Positions 35,005-44,944 of a DNA stretch of 64,000 nucleotides are shown here, in pieces (the stretch's first letter is position 1; each line of letters opens with the position of its first letter). The notes under the pieces were generated by a model. It had not been told where the DNA came from. It saw nothing but the letters and a program-made list of their open reading frames with translations, and did not search any database. A program made the position numbers and the translations under genes. Source of the stretch: Flavobacteriaceae bacterium (GTDB lineage: Bacteria > Bacteroidota > Bacteroidia > Flavobacteriales > Flavobacteriaceae). The stretch spans positions 62,001 through 126,000 of the forward strand of contig CANFHF010000004.1 of assembly GCA_947446635.1 (NCBI GenBank). Direction: 5' to 3'.

Positions 35005-35084
35005 TTTATTATAAATGTCCACTTTGTAAAAATCTTTTAATTAGCCATTGGAAATGATTAAAAAAAAAGATGTCGCGAAATGGC

Positions 35085-35116
35085 TTGTAAATTCTAAATA
35101 TTATTTTTTATATTTG
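35085..35116 (+). promoter_or_regulatory. Promoter of the CheB/CheR fusion gene
   Basis: TTG (35085-35087), 21-base spacer, TATATTTG (35109-35116), 80 bases before the ATG. Confidence 0.65.
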
Positions 35117-35196
35117 ATAGTCAATTCCTGCTAATTTTAAATTGTAGCAGACCGCATATTTATTGTTTTTAAATAGAGACATTAACAATCTGTCAA

Positions 35197-37797
35197 ATGA
35201 AACTCAAAAATGATTCGGCTTTACTACCCGCCGAAAATAAAACTTCAAATAGCTTCAAGAGCCTCGACTTTCCTATTGTAGGAATCGGAGCTTCAGCAGG
35301 AGGTTTAGAGGTATTGGAGCAGTTTTTTACACTAATGCCAGGAAAAACAGGGATGGCATTTGTTATTATTCAACACCTGGACCCAAACCACAAAGACCTG
35401 ATGCCGGAATTACTTCAAAGAGTAACTCCTATGAAGGTTCTTCAAGTCACGGATTGCCTTAAAATAAAACCAAACAGCATCTATATTATTCCGCCTAACA
35501 AAAATATGTCCTTGCTTAAAGGCTCCCTATATTTATTTGACCCTGCAGAAAAACACGGATTGCGTTTGCCTATTGACTATTTTTTTCGCTCCCTAGCTAA
35601 TGACCAACAAGAAAAAAGCATTGGAATTATTCTTTCGGGAATGGGCTTTGATGGTAGTTTAGGTTTGAAAGCTATCAAAGACCAAAACGGAAGTGTTTTA
35701 GTACAAGATCCTGCAACGGCAAAATTCAATAGTATGCCACAAAGCGCTATCAAAACCACGCTACCCGATATTATTGCTCCAGTAGAAGAATTACCTGCCA
35801 AACTAATTCATTTCCTTAAATTTAATTCCTCAATCAAAGTAGATTTAGAAATAAATCTTAAGAACAATGTCAATATCGATAAGATTATAATTCTGCTCCG
35901 CGAAAAAACTGATCATGATTTTCACTTGTATAAAAAAAGCACTTTATTTCGCCGAATCGAAAGACGTAAAAATATTCACAACATCAATATACTTGCAAAT
36001 TATGTTCGTTTTCTGGAAGAAAACCCAAAAGAGATCGAATTTCTTTTTAAAGAATTACTAATAGGCGTTACCAACTTTTTTCGCGATACCGAAGTATGGG
36101 AAAAATTAAAAAAAGAAGTTTTGCCAGAATTAATCAAAAAATTGCCCGATGGCTATATCATTCGAGCCTGGATTTCGGGTTGCTCAACTGGAGAAGAAGC
36201 GTATTCATTAGCAATTATATTTACAGAAGTTCTTGAAAAAATAATAAAAAAGAAAAACATAAGCTTGCAAATATTTGCTACTGATCTTGATAATGAAGCT
36301 ATAGAAAAAGCACGAAAAGGTGTTTTTTCTGAAAACATCGAAGCCGATGTCTCGACAGAACGCCTTTCCCGTTTTTTTAGTAAAGACCAAAAGGGTTATC
36401 ACATCAATACTTCAATACGCGAAATGATAATCTTTGCAACACATAATGTCATTAAAGACCCTCCATTTACCAAACTTGACATCCTTAGCTGCCGGAATAT
36501 GTTGATTTACATGGAGCCAGAATTACAAAAAAAAATAATACTGCTTTTTAATTATAGCCTCAAAATTGGAGGAATTATGGTACTCGGATTGGCTGAAAAT
36601 ATTGGAGTCACTAACGAAGGTTTTGAAGTCAACGATTTTAAATTAAAAATTTTCAAAAAATCATCCCAAAATAGTGCTGGATTACTCAATTTTCCGAGTG
36701 CTTTTACAATAAATAATAAAATAAAAAAAACCACATTAACAACACCTCTAATGGAAGAAAATATAGAAGTCCTAGCCGATCAAATTTTGTTGCAACAATT
36801 TGCTCCTGCCAGTGTGATGACAAGTCAAAAAGGAGATATTATTTATATAACAGGTCGCACTGGTAAATATCTAGAGCCTACAGCAGGTAAGGCGAACTGG
36901 AATATTTTTGCCATGTTACATGGGGAGTTACGTAGGGAATTGCCTCTTGCTTTTCAAAAGGCATTAGAGAATTATAATCCAATAAAACTGAATAGAATAG
37001 CCTTAAATACCTCTAATCCTAAAAAGTATGTTGAAGTAATCCTTCAGCAAATAGAAAAGCCAGATGCATTGAAAGGCAAAATAATGATCGTTTTTAAAGA
37101 CTTGCCTGACTCGATGGAATCCGAACAAGGAAATATAAAAACAGGCGAACGAATTTCAAACACGCAACAAAAAAAAATAGAAACAGAGCTTGTTCAACGT
37201 AATGAAGACATAAAAGACCTGCGGGAAGGAATGTTAATCTCACAAGAAGAGCTAAAATCGACCAATGAGGAACTAAAATCCTCAAACGAAGAATTACAAT
37301 CGACAAACGAGGAACTGACTACTTCCAAGGAAGAAATGCAAAGTCTAAACGAGGAGCTGCAAGCCATGAATGCCGAACTCCAAAGAAAAATGGGTGATTA
37401 TGTACAGGCAAAAAACGATATGGAAAACCTGTACAACAGCTCTCAAATTGCCACACTTTTTTTAGACAAAAAATTGAACATTAGAAGGTTTACCGAAAAA
37501 ATGACTGGAATTATTAAAATGCGTAATACCGATATTGGCAGACCTTTTACTGACTTAGTAAGTAATTTACATTATAAGGAGATAGAGAGTGACGTACAAC
37601 AGGTTCTTAAAACCTTAATTCCTATAGAAAAATCCATAGACACTATTGACGGAAAGTTTTTTGATGTGAAAATTACGCCTTATAGAACGATCGATGACCG
37701 AATTGAAGGACTGGTACTAACTTTTATTAATGTAACAAAATTTAAAACCATGGAATTGGACCTAAAAAAAGCCAATGAAAAACTACAAAATAAGTAA
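35197..37797 (+). CDS. CheB-CheR-PAS fusion signalling protein
   Basis: 866 aa. Residues about 24-215 are a CheB methylesterase domain with Ser33 (VGIGASAGG), histidine (IIQHLDPNHKDL) and aspartate (SGMGFDGSLG). Residues about 225-490 are a CheR methyltransferase domain (FRRIERRKNIHNI, SGCSTGEEAYSLA, ATDLDNEAIEKA, SCRNMLIYM). A PAS-like segment (VMTSQKGDIIYITGRTGKYL) is followed by a striking coiled coil of heptads such as KSTNEELKSSNEELQSTNEE, then a second PAS domain. There is no receiver and no kinase domain; the hybrid kinase downstream can supply them. No chemoreceptor is nearby, so methyl targets are unclear. Confidence 0.92.
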   Translation: MKLKNDSALLPAENKTSNSFKSLDFPIVGIGASAGGLEVLEQFFTLMPGKTGMAFVIIQHLDPNHKDLMPELLQRVTPMKVLQVTDCLKIKPNSIYIIPPNKNMSLLKGSLYLFDPAEKHGLRLPIDYFFRSLANDQQEKSIGIILSGMGFDGSLGLKAIKDQNGSVLVQDPATAKFNSMPQSAIKTTLPDIIAPVEELPAKLIHFLKFNSSIKVDLEINLKNNVNIDKIIILLREKTDHDFHLYKKSTLFRRIERRKNIHNINILANYVRFLEENPKEIEFLFKELLIGVTNFFRDTEVWEKLKKEVLPELIKKLPDGYIIRAWISGCSTGEEAYSLAIIFTEVLEKIIKKKNISLQIFATDLDNEAIEKARKGVFSENIEADVSTERLSRFFSKDQKGYHINTSIREMIIFATHNVIKDPPFTKLDILSCRNMLIYMEPELQKKIILLFNYSLKIGGIMVLGLAENIGVTNEGFEVNDFKLKIFKKSSQNSAGLLNFPSAFTINNKIKKTTLTTPLMEENIEVLADQILLQQFAPASVMTSQKGDIIYITGRTGKYLEPTAGKANWNIFAMLHGELRRELPLAFQKALENYNPIKLNRIALNTSNPKKYVEVILQQIEKPDALKGKIMIVFKDLPDSMESEQGNIKTGERISNTQQKKIETELVQRNEDIKDLREGMLISQEELKSTNEELKSSNEELQSTNEELTTSKEEMQSLNEELQAMNAELQRKMGDYVQAKNDMENLYNSSQIATLFLDKKLNIRRFTEKMTGIIKMRNTDIGRPFTDLVSNLHYKEIESDVQQVLKTLIPIEKSIDTIDGKFFDVKITPYRTIDDRIEGLVLTFINVTKFKTMELDLKKANEKLQNK

Positions 37798-37861
37798 GAA
37801 AATATAATAGAAGTTATCTTATCAAGAAAGCAAAATTAATCGGACTTAGCGCTGTTACATT

Positions 37862-40705
37862 ATGAAAAACGGTAATACCAATGTGGAATTTCAGGACCTA
37901 ATTCGCGAAAAAGCGGAAGAGATGCTACTGAATAGACAGAATTTATCAACAGAGACGCCCTTATCTTATATAGAAACCCTTGAACTCATTCACGAACTTG
38001 ATGTACACCAAATTGAGTTGGAAATGCAGAACACAGAGTTACTATTAGCAAAAGAAAAAGTAGAGGTTTCGAGTCAATTGTATAATGAATTATACGACTT
38101 TGCCCCTTCGGGCTATCTGAGCTTGAACCACATAGGTGAAATTATAGAATTAAACTTTAGTACAGCAGAACTTCTCGGTAAAGAACGTTCGAATTTGTTA
38201 CATACTAGATTTGCACTTTTCGTTTCTGACGACACAAAACAAATATTTGCTGACTTTTTTGACAAACTAGTAACTAGCAAAATCAAAGCCTCCTGCGAAA
38301 TAACCTTATCGATAAATAACCGGATAAGCTACGTTTATTTACATGGAATTTCATCCGAAAATGGAACGCGATGCCTAATTAACATCGATGACATTAGTTC
38401 ACTCAAAATAACACAAAAAGAGCTTAAAAAATCAAAGTCTATTTTAGTGTCCGCCTTAGAAAGCCAGAAAGACATATTTCTGTATTCAATTGACACCAAT
38501 TACAACTACCTCAATTTTAATAAATATTTTTCCGATAAAATGAAAAGTGCCTATGGTTCGGATACTCAAATAGGACTGAATATCTTGGAATGTATCACGT
38601 CAGAGCAATACGCTACAATTGCTAAGGAAAATTTTGATCGAGCATTAAAAGGGGAATCGCATTCGACCATTAGCGAATTCGGGGGTTCTGATATAGAAAA
38701 TAACATTTACGAAACCTTTTTTAACCCCATAATAGAAAGCGATAGGATTATTGGAGTCACAGGTTTGAGTCAAAATATAAGCAATCGTTTAAAAACAGAA
38801 ATAGCACTGAAAGAAAGCGAAGAAAAATACCGCACTCTTTTTGAAGCAAACCGAGACGCCATAATTATAAGTGAATTTGATCTAGAGGATCAATCATCTA
38901 AAATTTTGGTAACTAACAATGCTTCTAGCACTATTTCAAAATATACCAAAGAAGAGCTACTATCATTGTCTTTGAAAGATTTAGAAATAGGTTTTGATAA
39001 AGTAAGACAACAAAGAATTGATATTCTAAAGAATCAAGATAAAATAGATTTTGAAACGATCGTTTTTAATAAAGAAAAAAAGAAAATAAATATTGAGGTA
39101 GAATCTTCATTAATAGACTATATGGGGAAACCTGCAGTAATGTCTATTGTTCGCGATATTAGTGAACGAAAAAGAATAGAAGATACGATTATAAAAGCAA
39201 ATGGGAAAATAACAGCTATATTAAATGCCATTCCAGATTTACTATTTGAAATTGATGGTGATGGCCGTATATTTAATTTCCATTCCAAAAATGAAAAGTT
39301 CCTTTCCGTTTCTCCAGATAAATTCATTGGACAAACTATAAATGATGTTTTACCAGAAAATGCGGCAAATAGTATTTATAGCGCATTAGATGAGGCACAA
39401 GAAATGGGAATCTCTGAGACTCATGAATACTCGTTGGATTTAGTTGGGGGTAAATATTGGTTTGAAATTGTTATATCAAAAATAAATACGATCAAAATTA
39501 CTGAAAATCATTTTGTTGCAATTGCAAGAGATATATCTCGGCGCAAAAAAATGGAAATAGAATTAATGATCGCTAAAGAAAAAGCAGAAGAGAATGAGCT
39601 ACTGAAATCGACATTTCTTGCCAATATGAGTCATGAAATTCGAACCCCTATGAATGGCATTTTAGGTTTTACCGAATTGTTAAGGACACCAGGTGTGTCA
39701 AAAGATGATAAACAAAAATACCTCGAAATTATTGATGAAAGCGGAAAGCGAATGCTCAACATCATTAACGATATTGTTAATATATCAAAAATTGAATCAG
39801 GACAGCTGGAGCTATCAGTAGCAGAAACCAACATAAACGATTGGATTGAATTTATTTTTAATTTCTTCAAATTGGAAGCAGACCAAAAAGGAATTAATTT
39901 GTCCACTTCGAAGTCATTAAATTCAAATGATGCTTTTATTAATACAGACGTTGAAAAACTATACGCCATTCTTACTAATCTTGTCAAAAATGCGCTAAAA
40001 TTCACCGATGTAGGTTCTATAAAATTTGGTTATGTAAAAACGGGGGATTTTTTAGAATTTTATGTGAAAGATACGGGATTGGGGATTTCCGAATCTCAAA
40101 AAAACATCATTTTTGATAGGTTCCGACAAGTCAATGAATCAACAACCAAAGAGCAACAAGGTGCAGGATTGGGATTGTCGATTTCAAAAGGGTATGTTGA
40201 ATTACTAGGGGGTGAAATTTGGGTGGAAAGTGATACCATAAATGGAAGTACCTTTTATTTTACTATTCCGTTTATTCCAGTCCAGCAAGAGCAAAAAACA
40301 ATTAAAAATAAAATTCCTTTAAAAAATTCAGAAGTTACCCCAATTAAAAACTTAAAAATAGTAATTGTCGAAGACGATGAAATATCAAAACTATTGTTGA
40401 CGATTGCCTTAAAAAAAGTAGCAAAAGAAATTATAGTAGTAAGTTCGGGAGCAGATGCTATAGCAACTTGCCGCAAGAATTCAGATATTGATCTGGTAAT
40501 GATGGATATCAATATGCCTAAAATGGATGGTTATGAAGCTACCGAACAAATTAGAAGATTCAATAAAAATATAGTCATTATTGCGCAAACGGCTAATGGC
40601 TTCAACATTGACAAAGATAAAGCCATGGCTTCGGGCTGTAATGATTATATTTCAAAACCTATAAATAAGGTTGCCTTAATCGAGTTAATACAAAAGTATT
40701 TTTAG
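37862..40705 (+). CDS. PAS-containing hybrid histidine kinase / response regulator
   Basis: 947 aa, no membrane helices. The N terminus HELDVHQIELEMQNTELLLA is a helix found in many such soluble kinases. Several PAS domains follow (about 65-180, 185-310, 320-440, 445-565). The HisKA dimerisation helix has the phospho-acceptor in LANMSHEIRTPMNGILGF; the ATPase domain has NLVKNALKFTD and GAGLGLSISKGYVELLGG. A receiver ends the protein (VEDDEISKLLL, VMMDINMPKMDGYEATEQ, KPINKVALI). Located 64 bases after the CheB-CheR gene, with which it probably forms one signalling unit sensing an unknown cytoplasmic signal. Confidence 0.94.
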   Translation: MKNGNTNVEFQDLIREKAEEMLLNRQNLSTETPLSYIETLELIHELDVHQIELEMQNTELLLAKEKVEVSSQLYNELYDFAPSGYLSLNHIGEIIELNFSTAELLGKERSNLLHTRFALFVSDDTKQIFADFFDKLVTSKIKASCEITLSINNRISYVYLHGISSENGTRCLINIDDISSLKITQKELKKSKSILVSALESQKDIFLYSIDTNYNYLNFNKYFSDKMKSAYGSDTQIGLNILECITSEQYATIAKENFDRALKGESHSTISEFGGSDIENNIYETFFNPIIESDRIIGVTGLSQNISNRLKTEIALKESEEKYRTLFEANRDAIIISEFDLEDQSSKILVTNNASSTISKYTKEELLSLSLKDLEIGFDKVRQQRIDILKNQDKIDFETIVFNKEKKKINIEVESSLIDYMGKPAVMSIVRDISERKRIEDTIIKANGKITAILNAIPDLLFEIDGDGRIFNFHSKNEKFLSVSPDKFIGQTINDVLPENAANSIYSALDEAQEMGISETHEYSLDLVGGKYWFEIVISKINTIKITENHFVAIARDISRRKKMEIELMIAKEKAEENELLKSTFLANMSHEIRTPMNGILGFTELLRTPGVSKDDKQKYLEIIDESGKRMLNIINDIVNISKIESGQLELSVAETNINDWIEFIFNFFKLEADQKGINLSTSKSLNSNDAFINTDVEKLYAILTNLVKNALKFTDVGSIKFGYVKTGDFLEFYVKDTGLGISESQKNIIFDRFRQVNESTTKEQQGAGLGLSISKGYVELLGGEIWVESDTINGSTFYFTIPFIPVQQEQKTIKNKIPLKNSEVTPIKNLKIVIVEDDEISKLLLTIALKKVAKEIIVVSSGADAIATCRKNSDIDLVMMDINMPKMDGYEATEQIRRFNKNIVIIAQTANGFNIDKDKAMASGCNDYISKPINKVALIELIQKYF

Positions 40706-40804
40706 TCCTAAAAAACAATGCTATTTAGATAAAATGAACTTATAAAGAAGACTGCTAAGAATTAACATTCAATAAATAACAACCGTTGAAAATTCCGATT
40801 TATC

Positions 40805-41881
40805 ATGGCTAAAATTCTGAAATCACTAGCGCCCATTCCTAATAAAAAATATTCTTCTCTAGAAATTCTTCTTTACATACTATTGGTTCCTGTGTTGCTT
40901 TACTTTGGGAAAACACTTTTTATTCCATTAAGTTTTGCCATGCTCATTAGCTTTATTTTGTATCCAATATGCAAATGGATGGAAAAAAAAGGAATTAACA
41001 AGGCAGTTGCTATTGGCATTGCCATTTTTAGTGTTTCCGTTTTTTTTGGATTACTACTTTATCTTCTATTCAATCAAGTAGTAGCGTTTTCGAATGAATG
41101 GGAAATTTTTAGGATAAAACTACTAGAAACAGCAACTCAATTAAGTGGTTTTCTTTCCGATCGATTTAACATAAGTGTCGAAAAACAAATGGTATTTCTC
41201 AAAAATGTAATCAGCAATTCAGGAACCCAGGCCATTTCATTACTTAAAATCAGCCTATATTCCTTTTCTGAGTCTATTTTCTATCTTTTAATAATTCCTG
41301 TTTATTCCGTACTAATTCTCTACCATCGTCAGGCATTAGTGTATGTGCTTTATGCTGTTTTTCCTTCACATAGAAAAGAAACAATCTACGAAATCCTTGT
41401 CGAAACCATTCATGCCTATTATAATTTTATAAAGGGAATGTTGTTAGTGTATTTGATTGTTGGGCTTTTAAATAGTATTGGACTTGCCATCATTGGCATC
41501 CCACACCCTTTTCTATTTGGGTTTATTGCTTCTATTCTCACATTTATCCCCTATGTGGGAATTATCATCTCTTCGCTTTTGCCAATCGCGGTATCCTGGA
41601 TTACCTTTAATTCAATTTGGTACCCAATGGGTGTAATATTAGTTTTCAGTATTGTTCAGATTCTAGAAGCTTACATCATATTTCCTTTTGCAGTAGGAAA
41701 TCGTTTAAAAATAAATACACTCGTTATCATTGTCATGATAATTGCCGGCGGGATAGTTTGGGGAGCAGCGGGAATGATTTTGTTTATTCCGTTTATTAGC
41801 ATTGTAAAATTAATTTCCGATAGAACAGAGGGGTTAAAAACATTGTCAATGCTACTGAGTAATGGTAAGCTCAAAAAATAA
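40805..41881 (+). CDS. AI-2E family transporter (PerM/YdiK type)
   Basis: 358 aa with about eight membrane helices. The conserved region IIGIPHPFLFGFIASILTFI and PYVGIIISSLLPIAVSW is diagnostic of the AI-2E transporter family; the last helices contain AGGIVWGAAGMILFIPF. Some members export autoinducer-2, others act as sodium/proton antiporters; the substrate here is unknown. It starts 100 bases after the hybrid kinase and ends 5 bases from the convergent menC stop. Confidence 0.9.
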   Translation: MAKILKSLAPIPNKKYSSLEILLYILLVPVLLYFGKTLFIPLSFAMLISFILYPICKWMEKKGINKAVAIGIAIFSVSVFFGLLLYLLFNQVVAFSNEWEIFRIKLLETATQLSGFLSDRFNISVEKQMVFLKNVISNSGTQAISLLKISLYSFSESIFYLLIIPVYSVLILYHRQALVYVLYAVFPSHRKETIYEILVETIHAYYNFIKGMLLVYLIVGLLNSIGLAIIGIPHPFLFGFIASILTFIPYVGIIISSLLPIAVSWITFNSIWYPMGVILVFSIVQILEAYIIFPFAVGNRLKINTLVIIVMIIAGGIVWGAAGMILFIPFISIVKLISDRTEGLKTLSMLLSNGKLKK

Positions 41882-41886
41882 AAAAA

Positions 41887-42939
41887 CTAATTCCAATTTT
41901 TGGTTTCAAAATCAAACTTCCAATCCTTGTCCTTTACATACCACAATTGACCTTTAGAAACCGTCAAGGGACAATCAAAATTGTTAGTATATAATTCCCC
42001 GGTTCCTAATCCTTGTGGCATCAAATTATGTTGTATAAAGGCCCATTGCGCAATGGCATTTAGCCCAATATTCGACTCCAAAGCCGAGGTGATCCACCAA
42101 CCGATATTGTATTTTTCAGCGAGGGAAATCCACTCTTTTGCACCTCGAAAACCACCGATAAAACTGGGCTTTAAAATAAGGTATTGCGGTTTGATTTTTT
42201 GCAATAAGGCTTCTTTTTCTTCTAATGAAAACACCCCGATTAACTCTTCGTCTAAGGCAATGGGAATTGGAGTGATTTTACACAGTTCTGCCATACTGTC
42301 AGTATTGTTTTTTTGAATAGGCTGCTCAATACTATGTAGTTTAAATTCAGATAATTGGGTTATTTTATATAAAGCTAAAGATGTATCAAAAGCACCATTA
42401 GCATCTACCCGAATCTCGACTTGTTCTAGAGTGAAATGTTCTCGAATAAACCGCAATAATTGTAATTCCGCATCAAAATCTATAGCGCCAATTTTGAGTT
42501 TGACACAGCGAAAACCCGCTGCTAATTTTTCCTCTATTTGCTGCTTCATAAAGGACTCCTCACCCATCCAAACGAGTCCATTTATTGGAATGCTTTTTTG
42601 ATGATTGGTAAACTCCGAAGGAAACAACAAAAAAGGGTTTTCGCTTGCCAAAGATTGGAACGCCATTTCGACTCCAAACTGTATTGAAGGAAACTCAATT
42701 AAGGCATCCCAAAGTTGGTTTTCACCGAGATGAATATTAGCACAAGTCCACTGTAGTTTTTCTTCGTAATCAGAACGGTCGTCAATGCTTAATCCACGTA
42801 AAAGTCCACACTCGCCTATTGCTTTTTTACCGCCCTGTTCTAAGATGATAAACCAGGTTTCCTTGTCGGTCATAACGCCTCGAGACGTTCCTGAAGGTCT
42901 CTTGAACTGAAGTGTATATTTATGATAGGTTGCTTTCAA
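41887..42939 (-). CDS. menC: o-Succinylbenzoate synthase
   Basis: MenC dehydrates SHCHC to o-succinylbenzoate in menaquinone synthesis. It is an enolase-superfamily enzyme: catalytic lysine pair in FRCVKLKIGAIDF, metal ligands in EIRVDANGAFD, the E in HSIEQPI and D in IALDEELIG, and lysine in YLILKPSFIGG. The frame has no ATG start; a stop lies 11 codons upstream and TTG at 42939 begins the conserved MKATYHKYTLQFKRPSGTSR. A five-codon ATG frame overlaps it (stop TGA inside TTTTGA). 350 aa, encoded 33 bases after menA. Confidence 0.93.
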   Translation of the reverse strand: MKATYHKYTLQFKRPSGTSRGVMTDKETWFIILEQGGKKAIGECGLLRGLSIDDRSDYEEKLQWTCANIHLGENQLWDALIEFPSIQFGVEMAFQSLASENPFLLFPSEFTNHQKSIPINGLVWMGEESFMKQQIEEKLAAGFRCVKLKIGAIDFDAELQLLRFIREHFTLEQVEIRVDANGAFDTSLALYKITQLSEFKLHSIEQPIQKNNTDSMAELCKITPIPIALDEELIGVFSLEEKEALLQKIKPQYLILKPSFIGGFRGAKEWISLAEKYNIGWWITSALESNIGLNAIAQWAFIQHNLMPQGLGTGELYTNNFDCPLTVSKGQLWYVKDKDWKFDFETKNWN

Positions 42940-42972
42940 AATAGGTTTAGCATTTTCTTAATTTAGGGAGAA

Positions 42973-43911
42973 TCAAATAGTAATTATTGAGCCGTAAATC
43001 ATGCATAATGCCAATAGTATTGAAAGTGCAAAAGTACTTAAGGCTAACTTTTTTAATTCAGGATCTAAAGTTTCTGGCTCTTGGTTTTGGGATACTCTAA
43101 GTAAATGCTTGGTTAAAGGAATGTAAGCCAATAGAAATAAATATTGAGCGAGTTGATACTTACTCAAAATCGCAAAAACCAATACTAAAACCATGGCTGA
43201 AACAATCAAAAAATAATGGTATTTTTTAGCTTTTTCCCCACCAATTTTCACCACGATGGTGTTTTTATTTGATTTCCTATCCGATGCTTCGTCTCGCATA
43301 TTGTTCAGGTTCAAAACGCCAACACTTAGAAATCCGATAGCCGTTGCTGGCAAGAATAAATCAAAATCCAATTGTTTTGAATATAAAAAATTTACGCCCA
43401 AGGTACTTACTAATCCAAAAAATATAAATACAAATAAGTCGCCAAAACCTCGATACCCATACGCTTTATTGCCAACAGTATAACGAATTGCCGAAGCAAT
43501 TGCTAAAATTCCCAACCCAAGATAAAACAAGGAATAGCCGATATTAGTATATCTAAAAGCAAAATAAATTAACAGCATGGCAGAAATCAAAGTCAAAGCA
43601 GCTGTTAAAATTATTGCTCTTTTCATGGCTATTGGAGAAATCACCCCACTCTGAAGAGCCCGTTTCGGCCCAACCCTATCTGCGTTATCCGTTCCTTTTA
43701 TTCCATCACCATAATCGTTGGCAAAATTGGATAAAATTTGCAAACCAAGAGTTGTCAATATTGCAAACGCAAATATTCTCCAGCTAAAAACAGCTGTATA
43801 TATAAAGATTTTACTGGTTGGTTGAGCCAACGCATGCATGCTTCCCACTATTATTCCCGAAACCGATAACGGCAAGGTTCTTAATCTTGCAGCTTGAATC
43901 CAATGTTTCAT
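42973..43911 (-). CDS. menA: 1,4-Dihydroxy-2-naphthoate polyprenyltransferase
   Basis: MenA joins the naphthoate ring to the polyprenyl tail at the inner membrane. A UbiA-family protein with about eight or nine helices; the aspartate-rich substrate motifs are NFANDYGDGIKGTDN (followed by RVGPKRALQSG) and LNNMRDEASDRKSNKNT. 312 aa is normal. Encoded between menB and menC, in the leftward menaquinone unit. Confidence 0.95.
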   Translation of the reverse strand: MKHWIQAARLRTLPLSVSGIIVGSMHALAQPTSKIFIYTAVFSWRIFAFAILTTLGLQILSNFANDYGDGIKGTDNADRVGPKRALQSGVISPIAMKRAIILTAALTLISAMLLIYFAFRYTNIGYSLFYLGLGILAIASAIRYTVGNKAYGYRGFGDLFVFIFFGLVSTLGVNFLYSKQLDFDLFLPATAIGFLSVGVLNLNNMRDEASDRKSNKNTIVVKIGGEKAKKYHYFLIVSAMVLVLVFAILSKYQLAQYLFLLAYIPLTKHLLRVSQNQEPETLDPELKKLALSTFALSILLALCMIYGSIITI

Positions 43912-43956
43912 TTCTTTTTTTGAGTTTTGTGATATCTATCGAAACTTAGAACCTTT

Positions 43957-44787
43957 TTAAGGCAACCATTTTTTTTCAAAATTTGGTTTTCTTTTTTCAA
44001 GAAAAGCATTTCTACCTTCTTTAGCTTCTTCGGTCATATATGCCAATCGGGTGGCTTCACCTGCAAAAACCTGCTGCCCTACCATTCCGTCATCTGTAAG
44101 ATTCATAGCGAATTTTAGCATTTTGATGGATGTTGGTGATTTTTGTAATATTTCCTGAGCCCACTCATAAGCAGTATCTTCTAACTCCGCATGCGGAATT
44201 ACAGCATTAACCATCCCCATATCCATGGCATCTTGCGCGGAGTAATTTCGACCCAAGAAGAAAATTTCGCGCGCTTTTTTCTGCCCCACCATTTTCGCCA
44301 AATAAGCCGAGCCATAACCGCCGTCAAAACTGGTTACATCGGCATCGGTTTGTTTGAAAATAGCATGTTCTTTACTTGCTAAAGTCAAATCACAAACTAC
44401 GTGTAAACTATGTCCTCCGCCAACAGCCCAACCCGGAACTACAGCAATAACTACTTTTGGCATAAAACGAATTAAGCGTTGTACCTCGAGAATATTTAAA
44501 CGGTGTTGACCATCCTCACCCACATAACCCTGATGACCACGTGCATTTTGATCACCTCCACTACAAAAAGAGTATATTCCATCTTTAGATGAAGGCCCTT
44601 CTGCTGAAAGTAAAACAACCCCAATTGAGGTATCTTCTTGAGCGTCATAAAAAGCGTGATATAATTCAGAGGTAGTTTTTGGACGAAAAGCATTGCGCAC
44701 TTCAGGTCTATTGAATGCTATTCTGGCGACCCCATTGCATTTTTTATAGGTGATGTCTTCGTAATCTTTGACAGTTATCCAATCCAT
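43957..44787 (-). CDS. menB: 1,4-Dihydroxy-2-naphthoyl-CoA synthase
   Basis: MenB cyclises o-succinylbenzoyl-CoA. A crotonase-fold enzyme of 276 aa. NRPEVRNAFRPKTTSELY, the oxyanion and substrate loop FCSGGDQNARGHQGYVG, and VVPGWAVGGGHSLHVVCDL are diagnostic of MenB among crotonases; SFDGGYGSAYLAKMVGQKKA contains the active-site aspartate. Located 45 bases upstream of menA. Confidence 0.96.
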   Translation of the reverse strand: MDWITVKDYEDITYKKCNGVARIAFNRPEVRNAFRPKTTSELYHAFYDAQEDTSIGVVLLSAEGPSSKDGIYSFCSGGDQNARGHQGYVGEDGQHRLNILEVQRLIRFMPKVVIAVVPGWAVGGGHSLHVVCDLTLASKEHAIFKQTDADVTSFDGGYGSAYLAKMVGQKKAREIFFLGRNYSAQDAMDMGMVNAVIPHAELEDTAYEWAQEILQKSPTSIKMLKFAMNLTDDGMVGQQVFAGEATRLAYMTEEAKEGRNAFLEKRKPNFEKKWLP

Positions 44788-44890
44788 TTGGTGTTGTTTT
44801 TAATTATTTCAGTGTAAAAATAAACCATTTTTTAGATTTTTTAAGAGAAGCTAAAAGTATTATTTTTTAAAACCGATTTTAACGAACATG

Positions 44891-44924
44891 AAAAAGAGGA
44901 AGGTTTTTGGGCTTCCTCTTTTTT
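44891..44924 (-). terminator. Terminator of the cvfB-like gene
   Basis: AAAAAGAGGAAG (44891-44902) and CTTCCTCTTTTT (44912-44923): a perfect 12-bp stem with T runs on both sides. It separates cvfB from menB. Confidence 0.87.
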
Positions 44925-44944
44925 AAATATCAAATCTACTAGGA

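Noticed and set aside
39631..40005. Antisense open frame of 124 codons inside the hybrid kinase
   Set aside because: It overlaps the conserved HisKA/ATPase region; the product matches no protein family.
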